Assembly: GCA_946223355.1 (NCBI GenBank)
Contig: CAMIPB010000007.1
Location: 17,989-81,988, forward strand
DNA: 64,000 nt
Direction of reading: 5' to 3'
Source of the DNA: an uncultured Corynebacterium sp.
GTDB lineage: Bacteria; Actinomycetota; Actinomycetes; Mycobacteriales; Mycobacteriaceae
The translations under genes were made by a program, and so were the position numbers. How positions within the stretch are numbered: the first letter of the stretch is position 1; every line of letters starts with the position of its first letter. Shown piece by piece: positions 42,980 through 52,030 of this stretch. A model generated the notes under the pieces. It was not told the DNA's origin, ran no database searches, and saw only the letters and a program-made list of their open reading frames with translations.

Positions 42980-44407
42980 CTACAAAAGGTGACGCAACGG
43001 TTCTGCCGCGAAGTAAATCACGAACAGCGCAGATACCAACCACATAATCCAGTGGATGTTCTTTGCACGACCAGCAAATAGGTTGACCAATACATAGGCG
43101 ATAAATCCCACGCCCACGCCGTTGGCGATTGAGTAGGTGAAAGGCATGACCACAATGGTCAAAAAGGCAGGGATAGCGATGGTAATATCGCGAAAATCAA
43201 TTTCCGCCAACTGCGTAGCCATCATGACGCCTACGACGACAAGTACGGGCGCTGCGGCTTCGATAGGCACCACTTCGTACAGTGGAGTAAAAAACATCGC
43301 AGCGAGGAAAAGCAAGCCGGTAACTACGTTTGCCAAGCCAGTGCGCGCGCCGTCGCCTACACCCGCGGAAGAATCAGCAAAAACCGTGTTCGAAGAGGTG
43401 GATCCGAGTCCACCCGCTACAGCACCAAAACCTTCAACTACCAGCGCTTTCTTCACGTCTGGAAGATTACCGTTTTCGTCTTCCAATTTGCCCTGCTTGC
43501 CCAGCGCAGTCATAGTTCCCATGGCGTCAAAGAAATTGGCCAGTACAAGAGTGAATACCAGCAAGGTGGCGGTCAATGCGCCCACACGGGTAAAAGCGCC
43601 AAAAAGGTCCACATTTCCAACGAGAGACAAATCTGGAATTCCCCCGAAGGAATCCGGGATGGTAGGAACTGCTAGTGACCAACCGGTCGCACCCGATTCC
43701 GCGGCAGAACCAGAATTAGTTAACGCCTCAATAACCATAGCCACGATGGTGGTAACCACGATCGCGATGAACAGACCACCTGGGATGTTGCGGACTACGA
43801 CAAGCAAACACAAAATCAAACCCACGATGAAAACAAAGGTGGGCCAAGAAGCAATGGAACCGTTAATACCCAAGCTAACCGGAACGGTAGTCTGTGCTGC
43901 ATCTGGAATACGCCGCACGAAACCTGCATCCACAAAACCAATCATGGCGATAAACAAGCCAATGCCCACAGCAAGCGCGGCTTTCATATGCTTTGGAATG
44001 GCGTTAAACACAGCGGTGCGGAATCCGGTCATGGCCAAAAAGACGATGACAATACCGTCCAAGACCACTAGCCCCATAGCCTCCGGCCACGTCAACCCCT
44101 CAATGGAGACAAGGGTGACCGCCACCATTGAGTTAATTCCCAAACCGGTTGCCATAGCAAACGGGTAATTCGCAATGACTCCAAACAAGATGGTCATTAC
44201 ACCCGCAACCAAGGCGGTAGCTGCAGCTACCTGTGGGATACCCAACGTGTTACCCGCGGAGTCTGCAGTTGTGCCGATAATAAGTGGGTTCAGCAAGACA
44301 ATATAAGCCATTGCCAAGAATGACACCGCACCTGCGCGTGCCTCCGTAGCCACTGTCGATCCGCGCTCTGAAATCTTAAAATACCGGTCTAAAACGCCGT
44401 TATTCAT
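42980..44407 (-). CDS. NCS2 (AzgA-type) purine permease
   Basis: A 475-residue transporter with about 12-14 helices from the AzgA-like branch of the NCS2 family, which takes up adenine, guanine or hypoxanthine with protons. It shows the starting YFKISERGSTVATEARAGAVSFLAMAYIV, GLGINSMVAVTLV (the GxGxN motif) and the FxDAMGT-type NFFDAMGTMTALG. The start at 44407 (MNNGVLDRYF) was chosen to match the family. An AAGGGC ribosome site precedes it. Confidence 0.92.
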   Translation of the reverse strand: MNNGVLDRYFKISERGSTVATEARAGAVSFLAMAYIVLLNPLIIGTTADSAGNTLGIPQVAAATALVAGVMTILFGVIANYPFAMATGLGINSMVAVTLVSIEGLTWPEAMGLVVLDGIVIVFLAMTGFRTAVFNAIPKHMKAALAVGIGLFIAMIGFVDAGFVRRIPDAAQTTVPVSLGINGSIASWPTFVFIVGLILCLLVVVRNIPGGLFIAIVVTTIVAMVIEALTNSGSAAESGATGWSLAVPTIPDSFGGIPDLSLVGNVDLFGAFTRVGALTATLLVFTLVLANFFDAMGTMTALGKQGKLEDENGNLPDVKKALVVEGFGAVAGGLGSTSSNTVFADSSAGVGDGARTGLANVVTGLLFLAAMFFTPLYEVVPIEAAAPVLVVVGVMMATQLAEIDFRDITIAIPAFLTIVVMPFTYSIANGVGVGFIAYVLVNLFAGRAKNIHWIMWLVSALFVIYFAAEPLRHLL

Positions 44408-44512
44408 CTGTGGGCTGCCCTTCACATAAAGCCAAAATGGCAAAGAATTTTGAGAGATACGTCAACAGTTTCCCTCGAAACCCAATGATTTTCAAAACCG
44501 TTGAGCGAAAGG

Positions 44513-45232
44513 CTAGTCCTCTAGCGTCTGCTCGTCATCAAACGCTTCCAACCCAGTATGGTGTTCGCTTTCTGGCAGCTTAGTATCGGAGTGCGCCCCG
44601 CACCCATACTTACTATGCACAACGTGGCCGTCCGCAGCGTACTCATTCAAGCACGCACCAAAAGTGGGCCCCAATGGCCTATCAAAGGCAATAAAAAATG
44701 CGCAGGTCTCGCAGGACAGTGCAGCCCTGACTGCAAATTCTGAAGTTGGCCCGAATTCTCCTTCGCGCCAACGCTTCTTGGTATCTTCCAAGCCTTTATT
44801 GGACAAGACCCGTGAGCTGGCGGAATCAGTAGCAGGTTCGGTCAAGCGTGGGTCATGAGGATCCGGTGGCATGAGCATGCCCGGCTCCAAGTCCCCCGGA
44901 AGCACTCGCTTAGACCAGGGAATCCATTCCGGTGCACACAACGCATCCCCGTTCGGGGCAGGTACCAGAGCGACTTCATTAACAGTAATGAATTCAGATC
45001 CGTGTGCGCACGCGAGGACGGCGTTCCACTCCCAGCCTGGATAGCCGGGAACCTGTGCTTCAAAGCGGTGGGTGACCGAGTATTTGGACACAGACTGGAT
45101 GCCTATGTGGACGCCCACCTCGCCGTCGCCAAGCTCCTCTAGCGCACTGCGCGCAATGTCAATGGCATTGTCCCCCAACAATAGGTTGGAGGGCTTCTTC
45201 TTACGACGATTTTGTGGAGACACGCTGTCCAT
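44513..45232 (-). CDS. DUF3027 domain protein
   Basis: A 239-residue actinobacterial conserved protein. The N-terminus is basic (NRRKKKPS). The domain includes HRFEAQVPGYPGWEWNAVLACA, FITVNEVALVPAPNGDALCAPEWIPWSKRVLPGDLEPG and a Cys cluster, SCETCAFFIAFDRPLGPTFGACLNEYAADGHVV with a later YGCGAH, that may bind a metal. Function unknown. TAGATG lies 7 nt before its ATG, suggesting a leaderless transcript. Only 29 bp separate it from the divergent lipoprotein gene. Confidence 0.85.
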   Translation of the reverse strand: MDSVSPQNRRKKKPSNLLLGDNAIDIARSALEELGDGEVGVHIGIQSVSKYSVTHRFEAQVPGYPGWEWNAVLACAHGSEFITVNEVALVPAPNGDALCAPEWIPWSKRVLPGDLEPGMLMPPDPHDPRLTEPATDSASSRVLSNKGLEDTKKRWREGEFGPTSEFAVRAALSCETCAFFIAFDRPLGPTFGACLNEYAADGHVVHSKYGCGAHSDTKLPESEHHTGLEAFDDEQTLED

Positions 45233-45261
45233 TATGAATCATCTAAGGCAATATATCTTTC

Positions 45262-46143
45262 ATGGGCTATACCGTGTCTCATTTACTCAAATATTCCTAC
45301 CCCAAAAGCATTCGCCTTGCGGTGGGTTCCATTCTGGCCACTGTGGCGTTGACTGGGTTAAGCTCCTGCAGCCAGTTTTCTTCTACAGATTCTGCGGACA
45401 CAAATGCTTCAGACTCTCAGACCAACACCACAGTGCCTTCGCCGGAGCGCCTGGTTGCACACGTCGTTGACACTCACCCGTTTAACCCGGAAAGTTTCAC
45501 CCAAGGCCTCGAGGTAGATGAAAACGGTGAGCTTCTCGTAGGCACGGGCCATTACGGCAAATCCCGTATTTACCGCGCCGACATTGAAACGCACAAGGAA
45601 TCAGCCAGCTCCCGGATGGATATCGACCATTTTGGTGAAGGAATTACCTTGCACGGAGACACTGTGTGGCAGCTGACGTGGAAGGCCGGCGAAGCCATTA
45701 AACGGGACGCCCGCTCCCTCAAGGAAAAGGATCGCGCAACCTACTCAGGCGAGGGCTGGGGTCTTTGCGCATTTGACGACGTCCTGTGGCGCTCAGACGG
45801 CACTTCTGAACTCACGAGCCATGATCCAGAAACTTTTTCAAGGAAAAGCCATTTCACGGTCACTGTGGACGGCCAAGAAATTGATCAACTCAACGAATTG
45901 GAATGCGTGAGCCACAATGGTGAGAAATACATTTTGGCCAACGTGTGGTTTTCCACTGATATCTACAAGATCGACCCAGCTACCGGTGAAGTCACCGCAA
46001 TTATTGATGCCTCCTCCTTAAAGAACAACGCTGCCGACGACCACAACAACGCCCTCAACGGCATTGCCCATATTCCCGGTACGGATCGTTTCCTGATGAC
46101 AGGTAAACGGTGGCCGGATTTGTACGAAGTGGAGCTGCGTTAG
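45262..46143 (+). CDS. Glutaminyl-peptide cyclotransferase, lipoprotein
   Basis: A 293-residue exported protein of the beta-propeller (plant/bacterial type) glutaminyl cyclase family, which converts N-terminal glutamine to pyroglutamate. The signal peptide ends in the lipobox TGLSSC, so it is probably anchored by lipid at Cys36. Repeated blades show FTQGLEVDENGELLVGTG, GEGITLHGDTVWQLTWKAG, GEGWGLCAFDDVLWRSDG, NELECV, and NGIAHIPGTDRFLMTGKRWPDLYEV. The family is clear; physiological peptides are unknown. Confidence 0.9.
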   Translation: MGYTVSHLLKYSYPKSIRLAVGSILATVALTGLSSCSQFSSTDSADTNASDSQTNTTVPSPERLVAHVVDTHPFNPESFTQGLEVDENGELLVGTGHYGKSRIYRADIETHKESASSRMDIDHFGEGITLHGDTVWQLTWKAGEAIKRDARSLKEKDRATYSGEGWGLCAFDDVLWRSDGTSELTSHDPETFSRKSHFTVTVDGQEIDQLNELECVSHNGEKYILANVWFSTDIYKIDPATGEVTAIIDASSLKNNAADDHNNALNGIAHIPGTDRFLMTGKRWPDLYEVELR

Positions 46144-46165
46144 CCTTTACTACAGGCTCGCCCGG

Positions 46166-46171
46166 TAGTAT
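46166..46171 (+). promoter_or_regulatory. -10 box of leaderless DUF2771 gene
   Basis: TAGTAT followed by 6 nt and the ATG at 46178, with no ribosome site in between. Confidence 0.45.
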
Positions 46172-46177
46172 TTAGCC

Positions 46178-46684
46178 ATGGCCACCCGCAAAGAAGCTAA
46201 AAAGAAAGCACTCCTGCAGATTCTCGCTATGGTCACCGCCGTGGTGATCATCGTCGTGGGCGCGCTGTTGTTCCAAAACTGGTGGAATTCTCGTCCCGGC
46301 CCTGAGCCTCACGACGTCACCGTCACCTTCCGGGTGGGTGACAAGTCCATTGATGTAAACCCCTACTTGGCGTGTGAGCCTGGAGGGGACTGCCCCGAGG
46401 GGGAGATTCCTCAGATCGAGGTAGGCAAGGATGACACGCTTACCGTAGAAGTTCCGCAGAACGTTTCCAACCATGACTGGCAAGTTTTGCGCATCTACGA
46501 CAAGGTAGAAGCCAACGACGAGACTTTGCATGGCCCCAACGAGATCAATACCGTGGACGTGCCTGGCAGCGTGAACGGCGCCAACCTTCAGGTCGTAGAA
46601 GTTCATTCAGTAATGGTTGGCACCGATGCCAACGGCGAAGAAGCACCGTTTACCACCGTGTGGTCTGTATCCACCCAAAAATAG
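46178..46684 (+). CDS. DUF2771 membrane-anchored protein
   Basis: A 168-residue protein with a basic N-terminus, one membrane helix (about residues 12-32) and an extracytoplasmic beta-rich domain with a Cys pair (YLACEPGGDCPEG) that could form a disulfide. It resembles the DUF2771 family of Corynebacterium and Mycobacterium. Function unknown. It is 34 nt after the glutaminyl cyclase gene but has its own -10 box. Confidence 0.75.
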   Translation: MATRKEAKKKALLQILAMVTAVVIIVVGALLFQNWWNSRPGPEPHDVTVTFRVGDKSIDVNPYLACEPGGDCPEGEIPQIEVGKDDTLTVEVPQNVSNHDWQVLRIYDKVEANDETLHGPNEINTVDVPGSVNGANLQVVEVHSVMVGTDANGEEAPFTTVWSVSTQK

Positions 46685-46857
46685 ACGCTTGCATTAGCCG
46701 TAGCCAGTTTGCGTGTGCCTTCCCCCGCCCGTTTGAGCGAGTCTCCCCTAGCCGGTTGGCATGGCCGGGTTTTCTCCAACTATTTCTGTGGGCACTATGG
46801 CCACTTTTTGCACAGTGGGCTCTGTGGCTCTATGGGAAAGGTCGCTGACGCAAAACA

Positions 46858-46916
46858 AAAGCTCGTCGGCGTTACAGTGTCACCTTTAGGTGATTCGCCT
46901 GTACGCGACGAGCTTT
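46858..46916 (-). terminator. Terminator hairpin of cspB
   Basis: AAAGCTCGTCG (46858-46868) pairs with CGACGAGCTTT (46906-46916), with a second small stem CACCTTTAGGTG inside. On the minus strand it is followed by TTTTGTTTTG. The cspB stop is 5 nt before it. Confidence 0.75.
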
Positions 46917-46921
46917 GTCAT

Positions 46922-47305
46922 TTAACTATCCAAGTCCTTAGCCACTGCGCGCAGAATTTCTGCGACCTGGCGGCCAGTCTTACGGTCTGGGTAGTGTCCC
47001 TTAGTCAAGGCCGGCTGGATCTGAGTCTCCAGCAAAGTCATCAGATCCGCGAGCAAGCTTCCGAGCTCTTCCGGCTTTCGGCTCGGTGCTACTTTTCTAC
47101 GTGGCTCGTCCAAAACTTCCACGCGCAGCGCCTGTGGCCCCTTGCGGCCGGCAGCGAAATCGAACTCGATGCGCTGGCCTGGGAAGAGTTCTTCCACGCC
47201 GTCAGGAAGGACGTTCTTACCTACGAATACGTCTTCGTCGCCTGGGTTAGATGCAAATCCAAATCCCTTTTCGGCGTCGTACCATTTAACTTTGCCAACC
47301 GGCAC
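46922..47305 (-). CDS. cspB: Cold-shock domain protein with C-terminal extension
   Basis: A 127-residue nucleic-acid-binding protein. The cold-shock domain (1-67) opens with PVGKVKWYDAEKGFGFAS (RNP1 KGFGFAS) and has DVFVG (RNP2). A ~60-residue helical extension, PEELGSLLADLMTLLETQIQPAL, is typical of corynebacterial CspB and not of the 67-residue CspA. GTG at 47305 is chosen because it gives the CspB N-terminus; a frame to 47356 adds residues that do not fit. It faces rpf across a 465-bp region. Confidence 0.92.
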   Translation of the reverse strand: MPVGKVKWYDAEKGFGFASNPGDEDVFVGKNVLPDGVEELFPGQRIEFDFAAGRKGPQALRVEVLDEPRRKVAPSRKPEELGSLLADLMTLLETQIQPALTKGHYPDRKTGRQVAEILRAVAKDLDS

Positions 47306-47432
47306 GATGCTCACCACTTTCGTGTTCTCGCCCGCACGAATTTTCGCTACGAGCACAATGGATAAAGTATTAATAGTAGCGCGAGCGGCCTCTCAATCAA
47401 ACAATCCCCTTTTAACACGCCCTGCCACCTAT

Positions 47433-47448
47433 CGTGACGGGAATCACA
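47433..47448. promoter_or_regulatory. Candidate GlxR (CRP-type) site between cspB and rpf
   Basis: CGTGA-CGGGAA-TCACA matches TGTGA-N6-TCACA at 9 of 10 positions. It lies about 130 bp upstream of cspB and 320 bp upstream of rpf. rpf genes are known GlxR targets in Corynebacterium glutamicum. Confidence 0.55.
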
Positions 47449-47629
47449 TTTGCGATTCTAAATATTGCCTACACGGGCTCACACTGGGCAAACTTCACTT
47501 TCCTGACCGCGCACTGACCGTGAGTACAGGCACAGGAAGCTGGATTCGTCAACGAAGCGTGACACATTCGTTATAAACCGATACTGTATTGCGCATGCAC
47601 TCATTCACCCCTGTGTGGACTTTACAGTT

Positions 47630-47745
47630 TATCCCGCGTGCAGAGTCCAGATCCATCGCAGCGTGAATGACATTAATACAGTGCAACAAGACCAAACGAA
47701 TATCACGGACTCAGAGGGACTAATTCCCCTTTTTTCGCGGGCGTG
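47630..47745 (+). ncRNA. Predicted structured 5' leader of rpf
   Basis: Two nested stems can form: CCCGCG (47633-47638) with CGCGGG (47736-47741), and GAGTCC (47643-47648) with GGACTC (47707-47712). A short GGGA/TCCC hairpin (47716-47729) followed by a T-run overlaps the 3' side, giving a possible attenuator. The fold ends 26 nt before the rpf start. It does not match a riboswitch class I recognise. The rest of 47306-47770 holds no gene. Confidence 0.4.
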
Positions 47746-47758
47746 AGACTTTAAGTGA

Positions 47759-48463
<705 letters not shown>

Positions 48464-48517
48464 GAGTGCGCGCCGCTAAGGTCATCACTAAGCCTTAGCT
48501 ACGCTGCAACCACGCTG

Positions 48518-48549
48518 AGCCCGTAGTCCCGCCCCGGCGACTGCGGGCT
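48518..48549 (+). terminator. Rpf terminator hairpin
   Basis: AGCCCG-T-AGTC pairs with GACT-GCGGGCT around a 10-nt loop, followed by TTTCG, 55 nt beyond the rpf stop. Confidence 0.6.
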
Positions 48550-49028
48550 TTCGCGATCCCAGCCCTGCCACCGCAGTCCTTCGCGATCCCCTGCCACCGC
48601 AGACTTTCAAGGCCGACTATTAGGAAATCCGTTGCCAAAACTTTGCCCCGTCTCGCAGAGAGACCTCAAAAACTTGGCAATAAATTCGCACGCCCCACGG
48701 ATTTGACCGCCGGCCATCGAAGTTCCGTAAGTTTCGCCGCAATCGACGCGAGAAATAGCAGAAACTTACGGAAGTTTGACACCCGCAGTCAAGGCTCTAC
48801 TGGATCTCGCAGGATTCCACGACCCACGGAACTCCACACCCCACACAATGCTGCCTCTACGCGACCGGCCACCGTCGAAGTTCCGTAAGTTTTGCCGAAA
48901 TCGACGCGAGAAATAGCAGAAACTTACGGAAGTTTGACGTTCGCAGCCAAAGCTCCGCTGGCCCGACTCGACTCCGCTGGCCCTACTCGACTCCGCTGGG
49001 CCTACTCGACCCTGCTGGCCCCAACTGG
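48540..49028. repeat. Repeat cluster downstream of rpf
   Basis: The gap 48464-49161 holds no gene. It contains: two partial copies of a TGCCACCGCAG/TTCGCGATCCC unit (48545-48612); an inverted TTGCCAA/TTGGCAA element (48632-48680) like the one at 34116; a 99-bp direct repeat in two copies (48705-48803 and 48863-48961), each with a perfect TTCCGTAAGTTT/AAACTTACGGAA stem; and a 19-bp tandem unit (CTCCGCTGG...ACTCGA) about four times at 48953-49028. Confidence 0.8.
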
Positions 49029-49066
49029 GGCCGCCAACCCGAAATGCGAAGTTAGGGAACGACAAA

Positions 49067-49092
49067 TAGCCCCATGCGAAAACATGGGGCTA
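49067..49092 (-). terminator. Hairpin downstream of the 63-aa gene
   Basis: TAGCCCCATG pairs perfectly with CATGGGGCTA around a 6-nt loop. On the minus strand it is followed by TTTGTC. It lies 70 nt beyond the stop of the 63-residue protein gene. Confidence 0.55.
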
Positions 49093-49161
49093 AGTATGCG
49101 CGGTCAGCGAGCAAACTCAATTGCCACGGCGAACCGCCACACAACGGCTAAGGTCTAATGC

Positions 49162-49353
49162 TTAGCGGTTGATGCGTGTGTACGGGTGTACGTAGTTGAG
49201 CTTCTCAGCTGGCATCGGCAACACGAGGTCGTCGCCGAATGGGCTGTTCGCACCAGCGAATGGTGCAGTGATTTCAGTAACTGCGTGGGTACCCTCTTCA
49301 AGGTGCTTCGGCCAAGCTGGGGAAACGAAGCCCTTCTTCTCTACGTTAGACAT
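49162..49353 (-). CDS. Small conserved actinobacterial protein, 63 aa
   Basis: A soluble protein, MSNVEKKGFVSPAWPKHLEEG onward, Pro-rich and without membrane segments. A good AGGAGA site lies before the ATG, and its position next to the helicase-associated gene resembles the mycobacterial order around Rv0862c. I do not know its function. Length and start support a real gene even though it is short. Confidence 0.65.
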   Translation of the reverse strand: MSNVEKKGFVSPAWPKHLEEGTHAVTEITAPFAGANSPFGDDLVLPMPAEKLNYVHPYTRINR

Positions 49354-49418
49354 GTCTCCTATTCTGCCAAACGTCGATGAAAAAAGTAACTCGAACCGCA
49401 TTAGACTTAACTCACATC

Positions 49419-51713
49419 ATGACTTCCTCACCACGCCCTTCGACTGAATTCCGCAACTGGCTGGGGCAACTCGACGATTCGCAGCTCGCTGAGTTACTTC
49501 GCCTTCGTCCAGACGTAGCTATCCCGCTACCCCCAGGCATTGCCCCGCTCGCGGTACGTTTACAGATGCGTAGCTCAATTTCCCGGGCATTAGCTCAGCT
49601 CAATACACTTGAGCTTGCCGTGCTAGAGGCTGCCGCTCTCGCGGGTGCAGAGCTAGAACCAGTAACGATTAAAGACATCACTGCACGCGTTACGGATTCT
49701 TCCGCAGTGAAATCGCGTGAGCACTCCGTTGACTCTGCGCAAATAAATACGGCGCTTGATTCCTTACTCGCGTACGGTCTTGTTTTCACCCCGCGGCCAG
49801 ACACGTTCATGCTCATCGGCGAAGCAATGGCGGCATTACCTACAGGCTGGAGCATCCTCCAGCAATCGCATTTGCCTCCGAATGCACTCGAGTCCTTAAG
49901 CGATAGCCAGATCAGCGTGCTGAAAACGTTGTCCAATGCGGCCGGCCTAGGCACCACTCGTGACGCTGCCGCAGATGCAGATCCGTCTCGCCCTGTCCCA
50001 CAGTTAATTGCCCAAGGGCTTTTGACCCGGGTGGATTCCACGACAGTCCGCCTGCCACATGCCGTTCGCCAGCTCTTAAACGGTGAGACCCCCACGGTCC
50101 TCCCTCTAACACAACCCCCTCACGCCCAGCGCGAACCCAACACAGCCCAGCATGAACCCAACACAGCGCAACGCGAACCCAACACAGCCCAACGCGAACC
50201 AGAAAACCGCGGCACCTCCTCAACGCCAATTCCCACGTCAATCGACGAAAGCGCCACAGCGGCGGCACTGGAAACGGTGCGCCTCATGGAGAATCTTATC
50301 GAGGTTCTGGGCGCGGCACCGCTGCCGTTGCTGAAGGATAAGTCGTTAGGAGTGCGCCCAATGACAACGCTCGCCAAGCAACTTCGGGTGGATACTGAGC
50401 ACGTAAAGTTCCTCATCGCCCTGGGAATGTCTGCCCGTCTCCTTAACCGCGGTGAGCCGAGCGGTGGCCCGGAAGGAAACTTCTTGGCCCCTACTAAGGC
50501 GGCTCTTGACTGGATGGAGGAGGAGCTCTCCACCCGCTGGGCCCGGTTAGCGCTTGCGGGCTCTACCTCTCAGTGGACGTGGTGGACACAGGCTAAGCCA
50601 TTGGAAGACGGCACCACGGCACCGTACGTTAAGTCCCGGCGCGACAAGCTTTTGGGCCTACTTGCACGTGTGAACCAGGAGCTGATTTTTGAAGAACTCT
50701 CTGAATCTTTCCGCTTCCACTTCCCTGTCATTGCATTTGGCCTGGCAGGCGCGGAGCTTCGCGCCTATCTTTTTGAGGCGGAAGCTTTGGGTTTGGCGGT
50801 TCATAACCGCGGAACGAGCCTTCTGGATGATCTTCTCGCAGGCGACGAAAAAGCCTTTCACGCCACTGCTACCGCGCTCACCCCGGCGGCGGTTAGTCAG
50901 GTCATAGTCCAGGCAGACATGACTCTGCTTTCTCCCGGCCCACTCGATACCGCCTCGCGTGCGATGGTGGAACTGTTCGCTGACGTGGAATCGCCTGGCC
51001 TCGCGGCCGTCTATCGCATTACGGATTCCACAATTCGGCGCGCGCTCGATTCCGGTAAAACTGCCGCAGAGCTTCTCACTTGGCTTGAGGAGCACTCACT
51101 CGGCCCGGTTCCACAAACTGTGGAGTTCGCGCTTTCCGACGCCGCGCGTAGCCACGGCAGCCTTCGCGGCGGCCCGGCTGCGGCTTATATTCGGTGCGAC
51201 GACGAGGCCCTCCTTGCTCAGGCGGTCTCGGCTGTATCTTCTTTACGTCTTTTGGCTCCAACGGTCGCTATCTCCAGCGTTCCACTAAGCAAGGTTATTG
51301 CGGAGCTTCACTCTGCTGGCTTTAGCCCTGCAGCCGAGGATAACGACGGCGCCTCGATCGATATCCGTCCTGCACCTTCCGTACTCCCTACGCCACCGGC
51401 TTCTACCAAGCGTTCAAACCCGAGCGCTCTGCCTGAATCGCGCATTGTGGCAGCGGTTGATGCTATCCGCGCTCACGAATCTGGTCAGGATCTTAACGCC
51501 AGTCCTCCGCAGGAGGAACCGCAGATGGTACTGCGTGCGGCCATCCGCGGTGGCCGCACAGTCACCGTGCATTATACAGATAAGAACGGCACCCCGCAAA
51601 CGGTAGCTATCAAGCCCTTAACTGTGGCTGGCGGACACGTTGATGCGGTTCGCGCAGGCACAAACCAAGCGCTGCGCTTCCCGTTGCATCGAATCGCTGA
51701 CGTGGAGATTTGA
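49419..51713 (+). CDS. Helicase-associated protein, partner of XPB (Rv0862c-like)
   Basis: A 764-residue protein with no helicase motifs of its own but with the layout of the actinobacterial 'helicase-associated/XPB-subunit' proteins: repeated winged-helix-like stretches and an Ala/Leu-rich core, then a C-terminal module with YTDKNGTPQTVAIKPLTVAGGHVDAVRAGTNQALRFPLHRIADVEI, which resembles a WYL-like fold. A low-complexity insert at about 236-262 repeats REPNTAQ. Start 49419 with TAGACT at 49402-49407. In mycobacteria it is adjacent to XPB; here an ABC operon intervenes. Confidence 0.75.
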   Translation: MTSSPRPSTEFRNWLGQLDDSQLAELLRLRPDVAIPLPPGIAPLAVRLQMRSSISRALAQLNTLELAVLEAAALAGAELEPVTIKDITARVTDSSAVKSREHSVDSAQINTALDSLLAYGLVFTPRPDTFMLIGEAMAALPTGWSILQQSHLPPNALESLSDSQISVLKTLSNAAGLGTTRDAAADADPSRPVPQLIAQGLLTRVDSTTVRLPHAVRQLLNGETPTVLPLTQPPHAQREPNTAQHEPNTAQREPNTAQREPENRGTSSTPIPTSIDESATAAALETVRLMENLIEVLGAAPLPLLKDKSLGVRPMTTLAKQLRVDTEHVKFLIALGMSARLLNRGEPSGGPEGNFLAPTKAALDWMEEELSTRWARLALAGSTSQWTWWTQAKPLEDGTTAPYVKSRRDKLLGLLARVNQELIFEELSESFRFHFPVIAFGLAGAELRAYLFEAEALGLAVHNRGTSLLDDLLAGDEKAFHATATALTPAAVSQVIVQADMTLLSPGPLDTASRAMVELFADVESPGLAAVYRITDSTIRRALDSGKTAAELLTWLEEHSLGPVPQTVEFALSDAARSHGSLRGGPAAAYIRCDDEALLAQAVSAVSSLRLLAPTVAISSVPLSKVIAELHSAGFSPAAEDNDGASIDIRPAPSVLPTPPASTKRSNPSALPESRIVAAVDAIRAHESGQDLNASPPQEEPQMVLRAAIRGGRTVTVHYTDKNGTPQTVAIKPLTVAGGHVDAVRAGTNQALRFPLHRIADVEI
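50127..50205 (+). repeat. 21-bp tandem repeat coding REPNTAQ
   Basis: About three and a half in-frame copies encode REPNTAQ/HEPNTAQ heptads in the helicase-associated protein. Length variation here would keep the frame. Confidence 0.75.
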
Positions 51714-51757
51714 TATAACAGTTGACAAAACGTTGGGTTTATACAACACTTTGAGTC

Positions 51758-52030
51758 ATGTCCCCAAAGAAAAAGCCTCAAAACCCGATCTTTAACCGGG
51801 TTCGAGTTTTGCGCGCAGAGCGGGACATGTCACGCGCTGAATTAGCAGAACTCATCAACGTCAACCCGCAAACCGTGGGTGCACTCGAGCGCGGAGGTCA
51901 CTCCCCCAGCTTGGACCTTGCTTTTCGCATTTGTGAAGTCTTCAAGCTCCCCGTCGAAGCCGTGTTTTCTCGCACCGAATTCACCCCCATGTCCGCTGAC
52001 CTATACTCCGCTGCACGCAAGGATTCTTAA
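51758..52030 (+). CDS. XRE-family regulator of the ABC operon
   Basis: A 90-residue helix-turn-helix protein: VRVLRAERDMSRAELAELINVNPQTVGALERGGHSPSLDLAFRICEVFKLPVEAVFS, typical of small XRE regulators that precede membrane-protein operons. TTGACA at 51722-51727 and TACAAC at 51743-51748 give a 15-bp-spaced promoter. The stop is directly followed by the next ATG (52031), so it is coupled with the downstream genes and probably represses or activates its own operon in response to a membrane signal. Confidence 0.85.
   Translation: MSPKKKPQNPIFNRVRVLRAERDMSRAELAELINVNPQTVGALERGGHSPSLDLAFRICEVFKLPVEAVFSRTEFTPMSADLYSAARKDS

Noticed and set aside
43137..44168. Long plus-strand open frame of 343 codons opposite the purine permease
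   Set aside because: It is rich in Ser/Thr/Lys/Pro with no domain and mirrors the codon structure of the permease on the other strand; a shadow frame.
46690..46850. TAGCCAGTTTGC/TAGCCGGTTGG stretches as further copies of the 3.5-kb repeat modules
   Set aside because: The similarity is limited to short blocks and the GAACGGTT halves are missing.
47630..47745. c-di-AMP (ydaO) riboswitch before rpf
   Set aside because: The region is structured, but the conserved ydaO core sequences known to me are not visible, so only an unassigned leader is proposed.
48705..48961. CRISPR array
   Set aside because: There are only two 99-bp copies plus a contiguous 19-bp tandem repeat; no short repeats separated by unique spacers and no cas genes.
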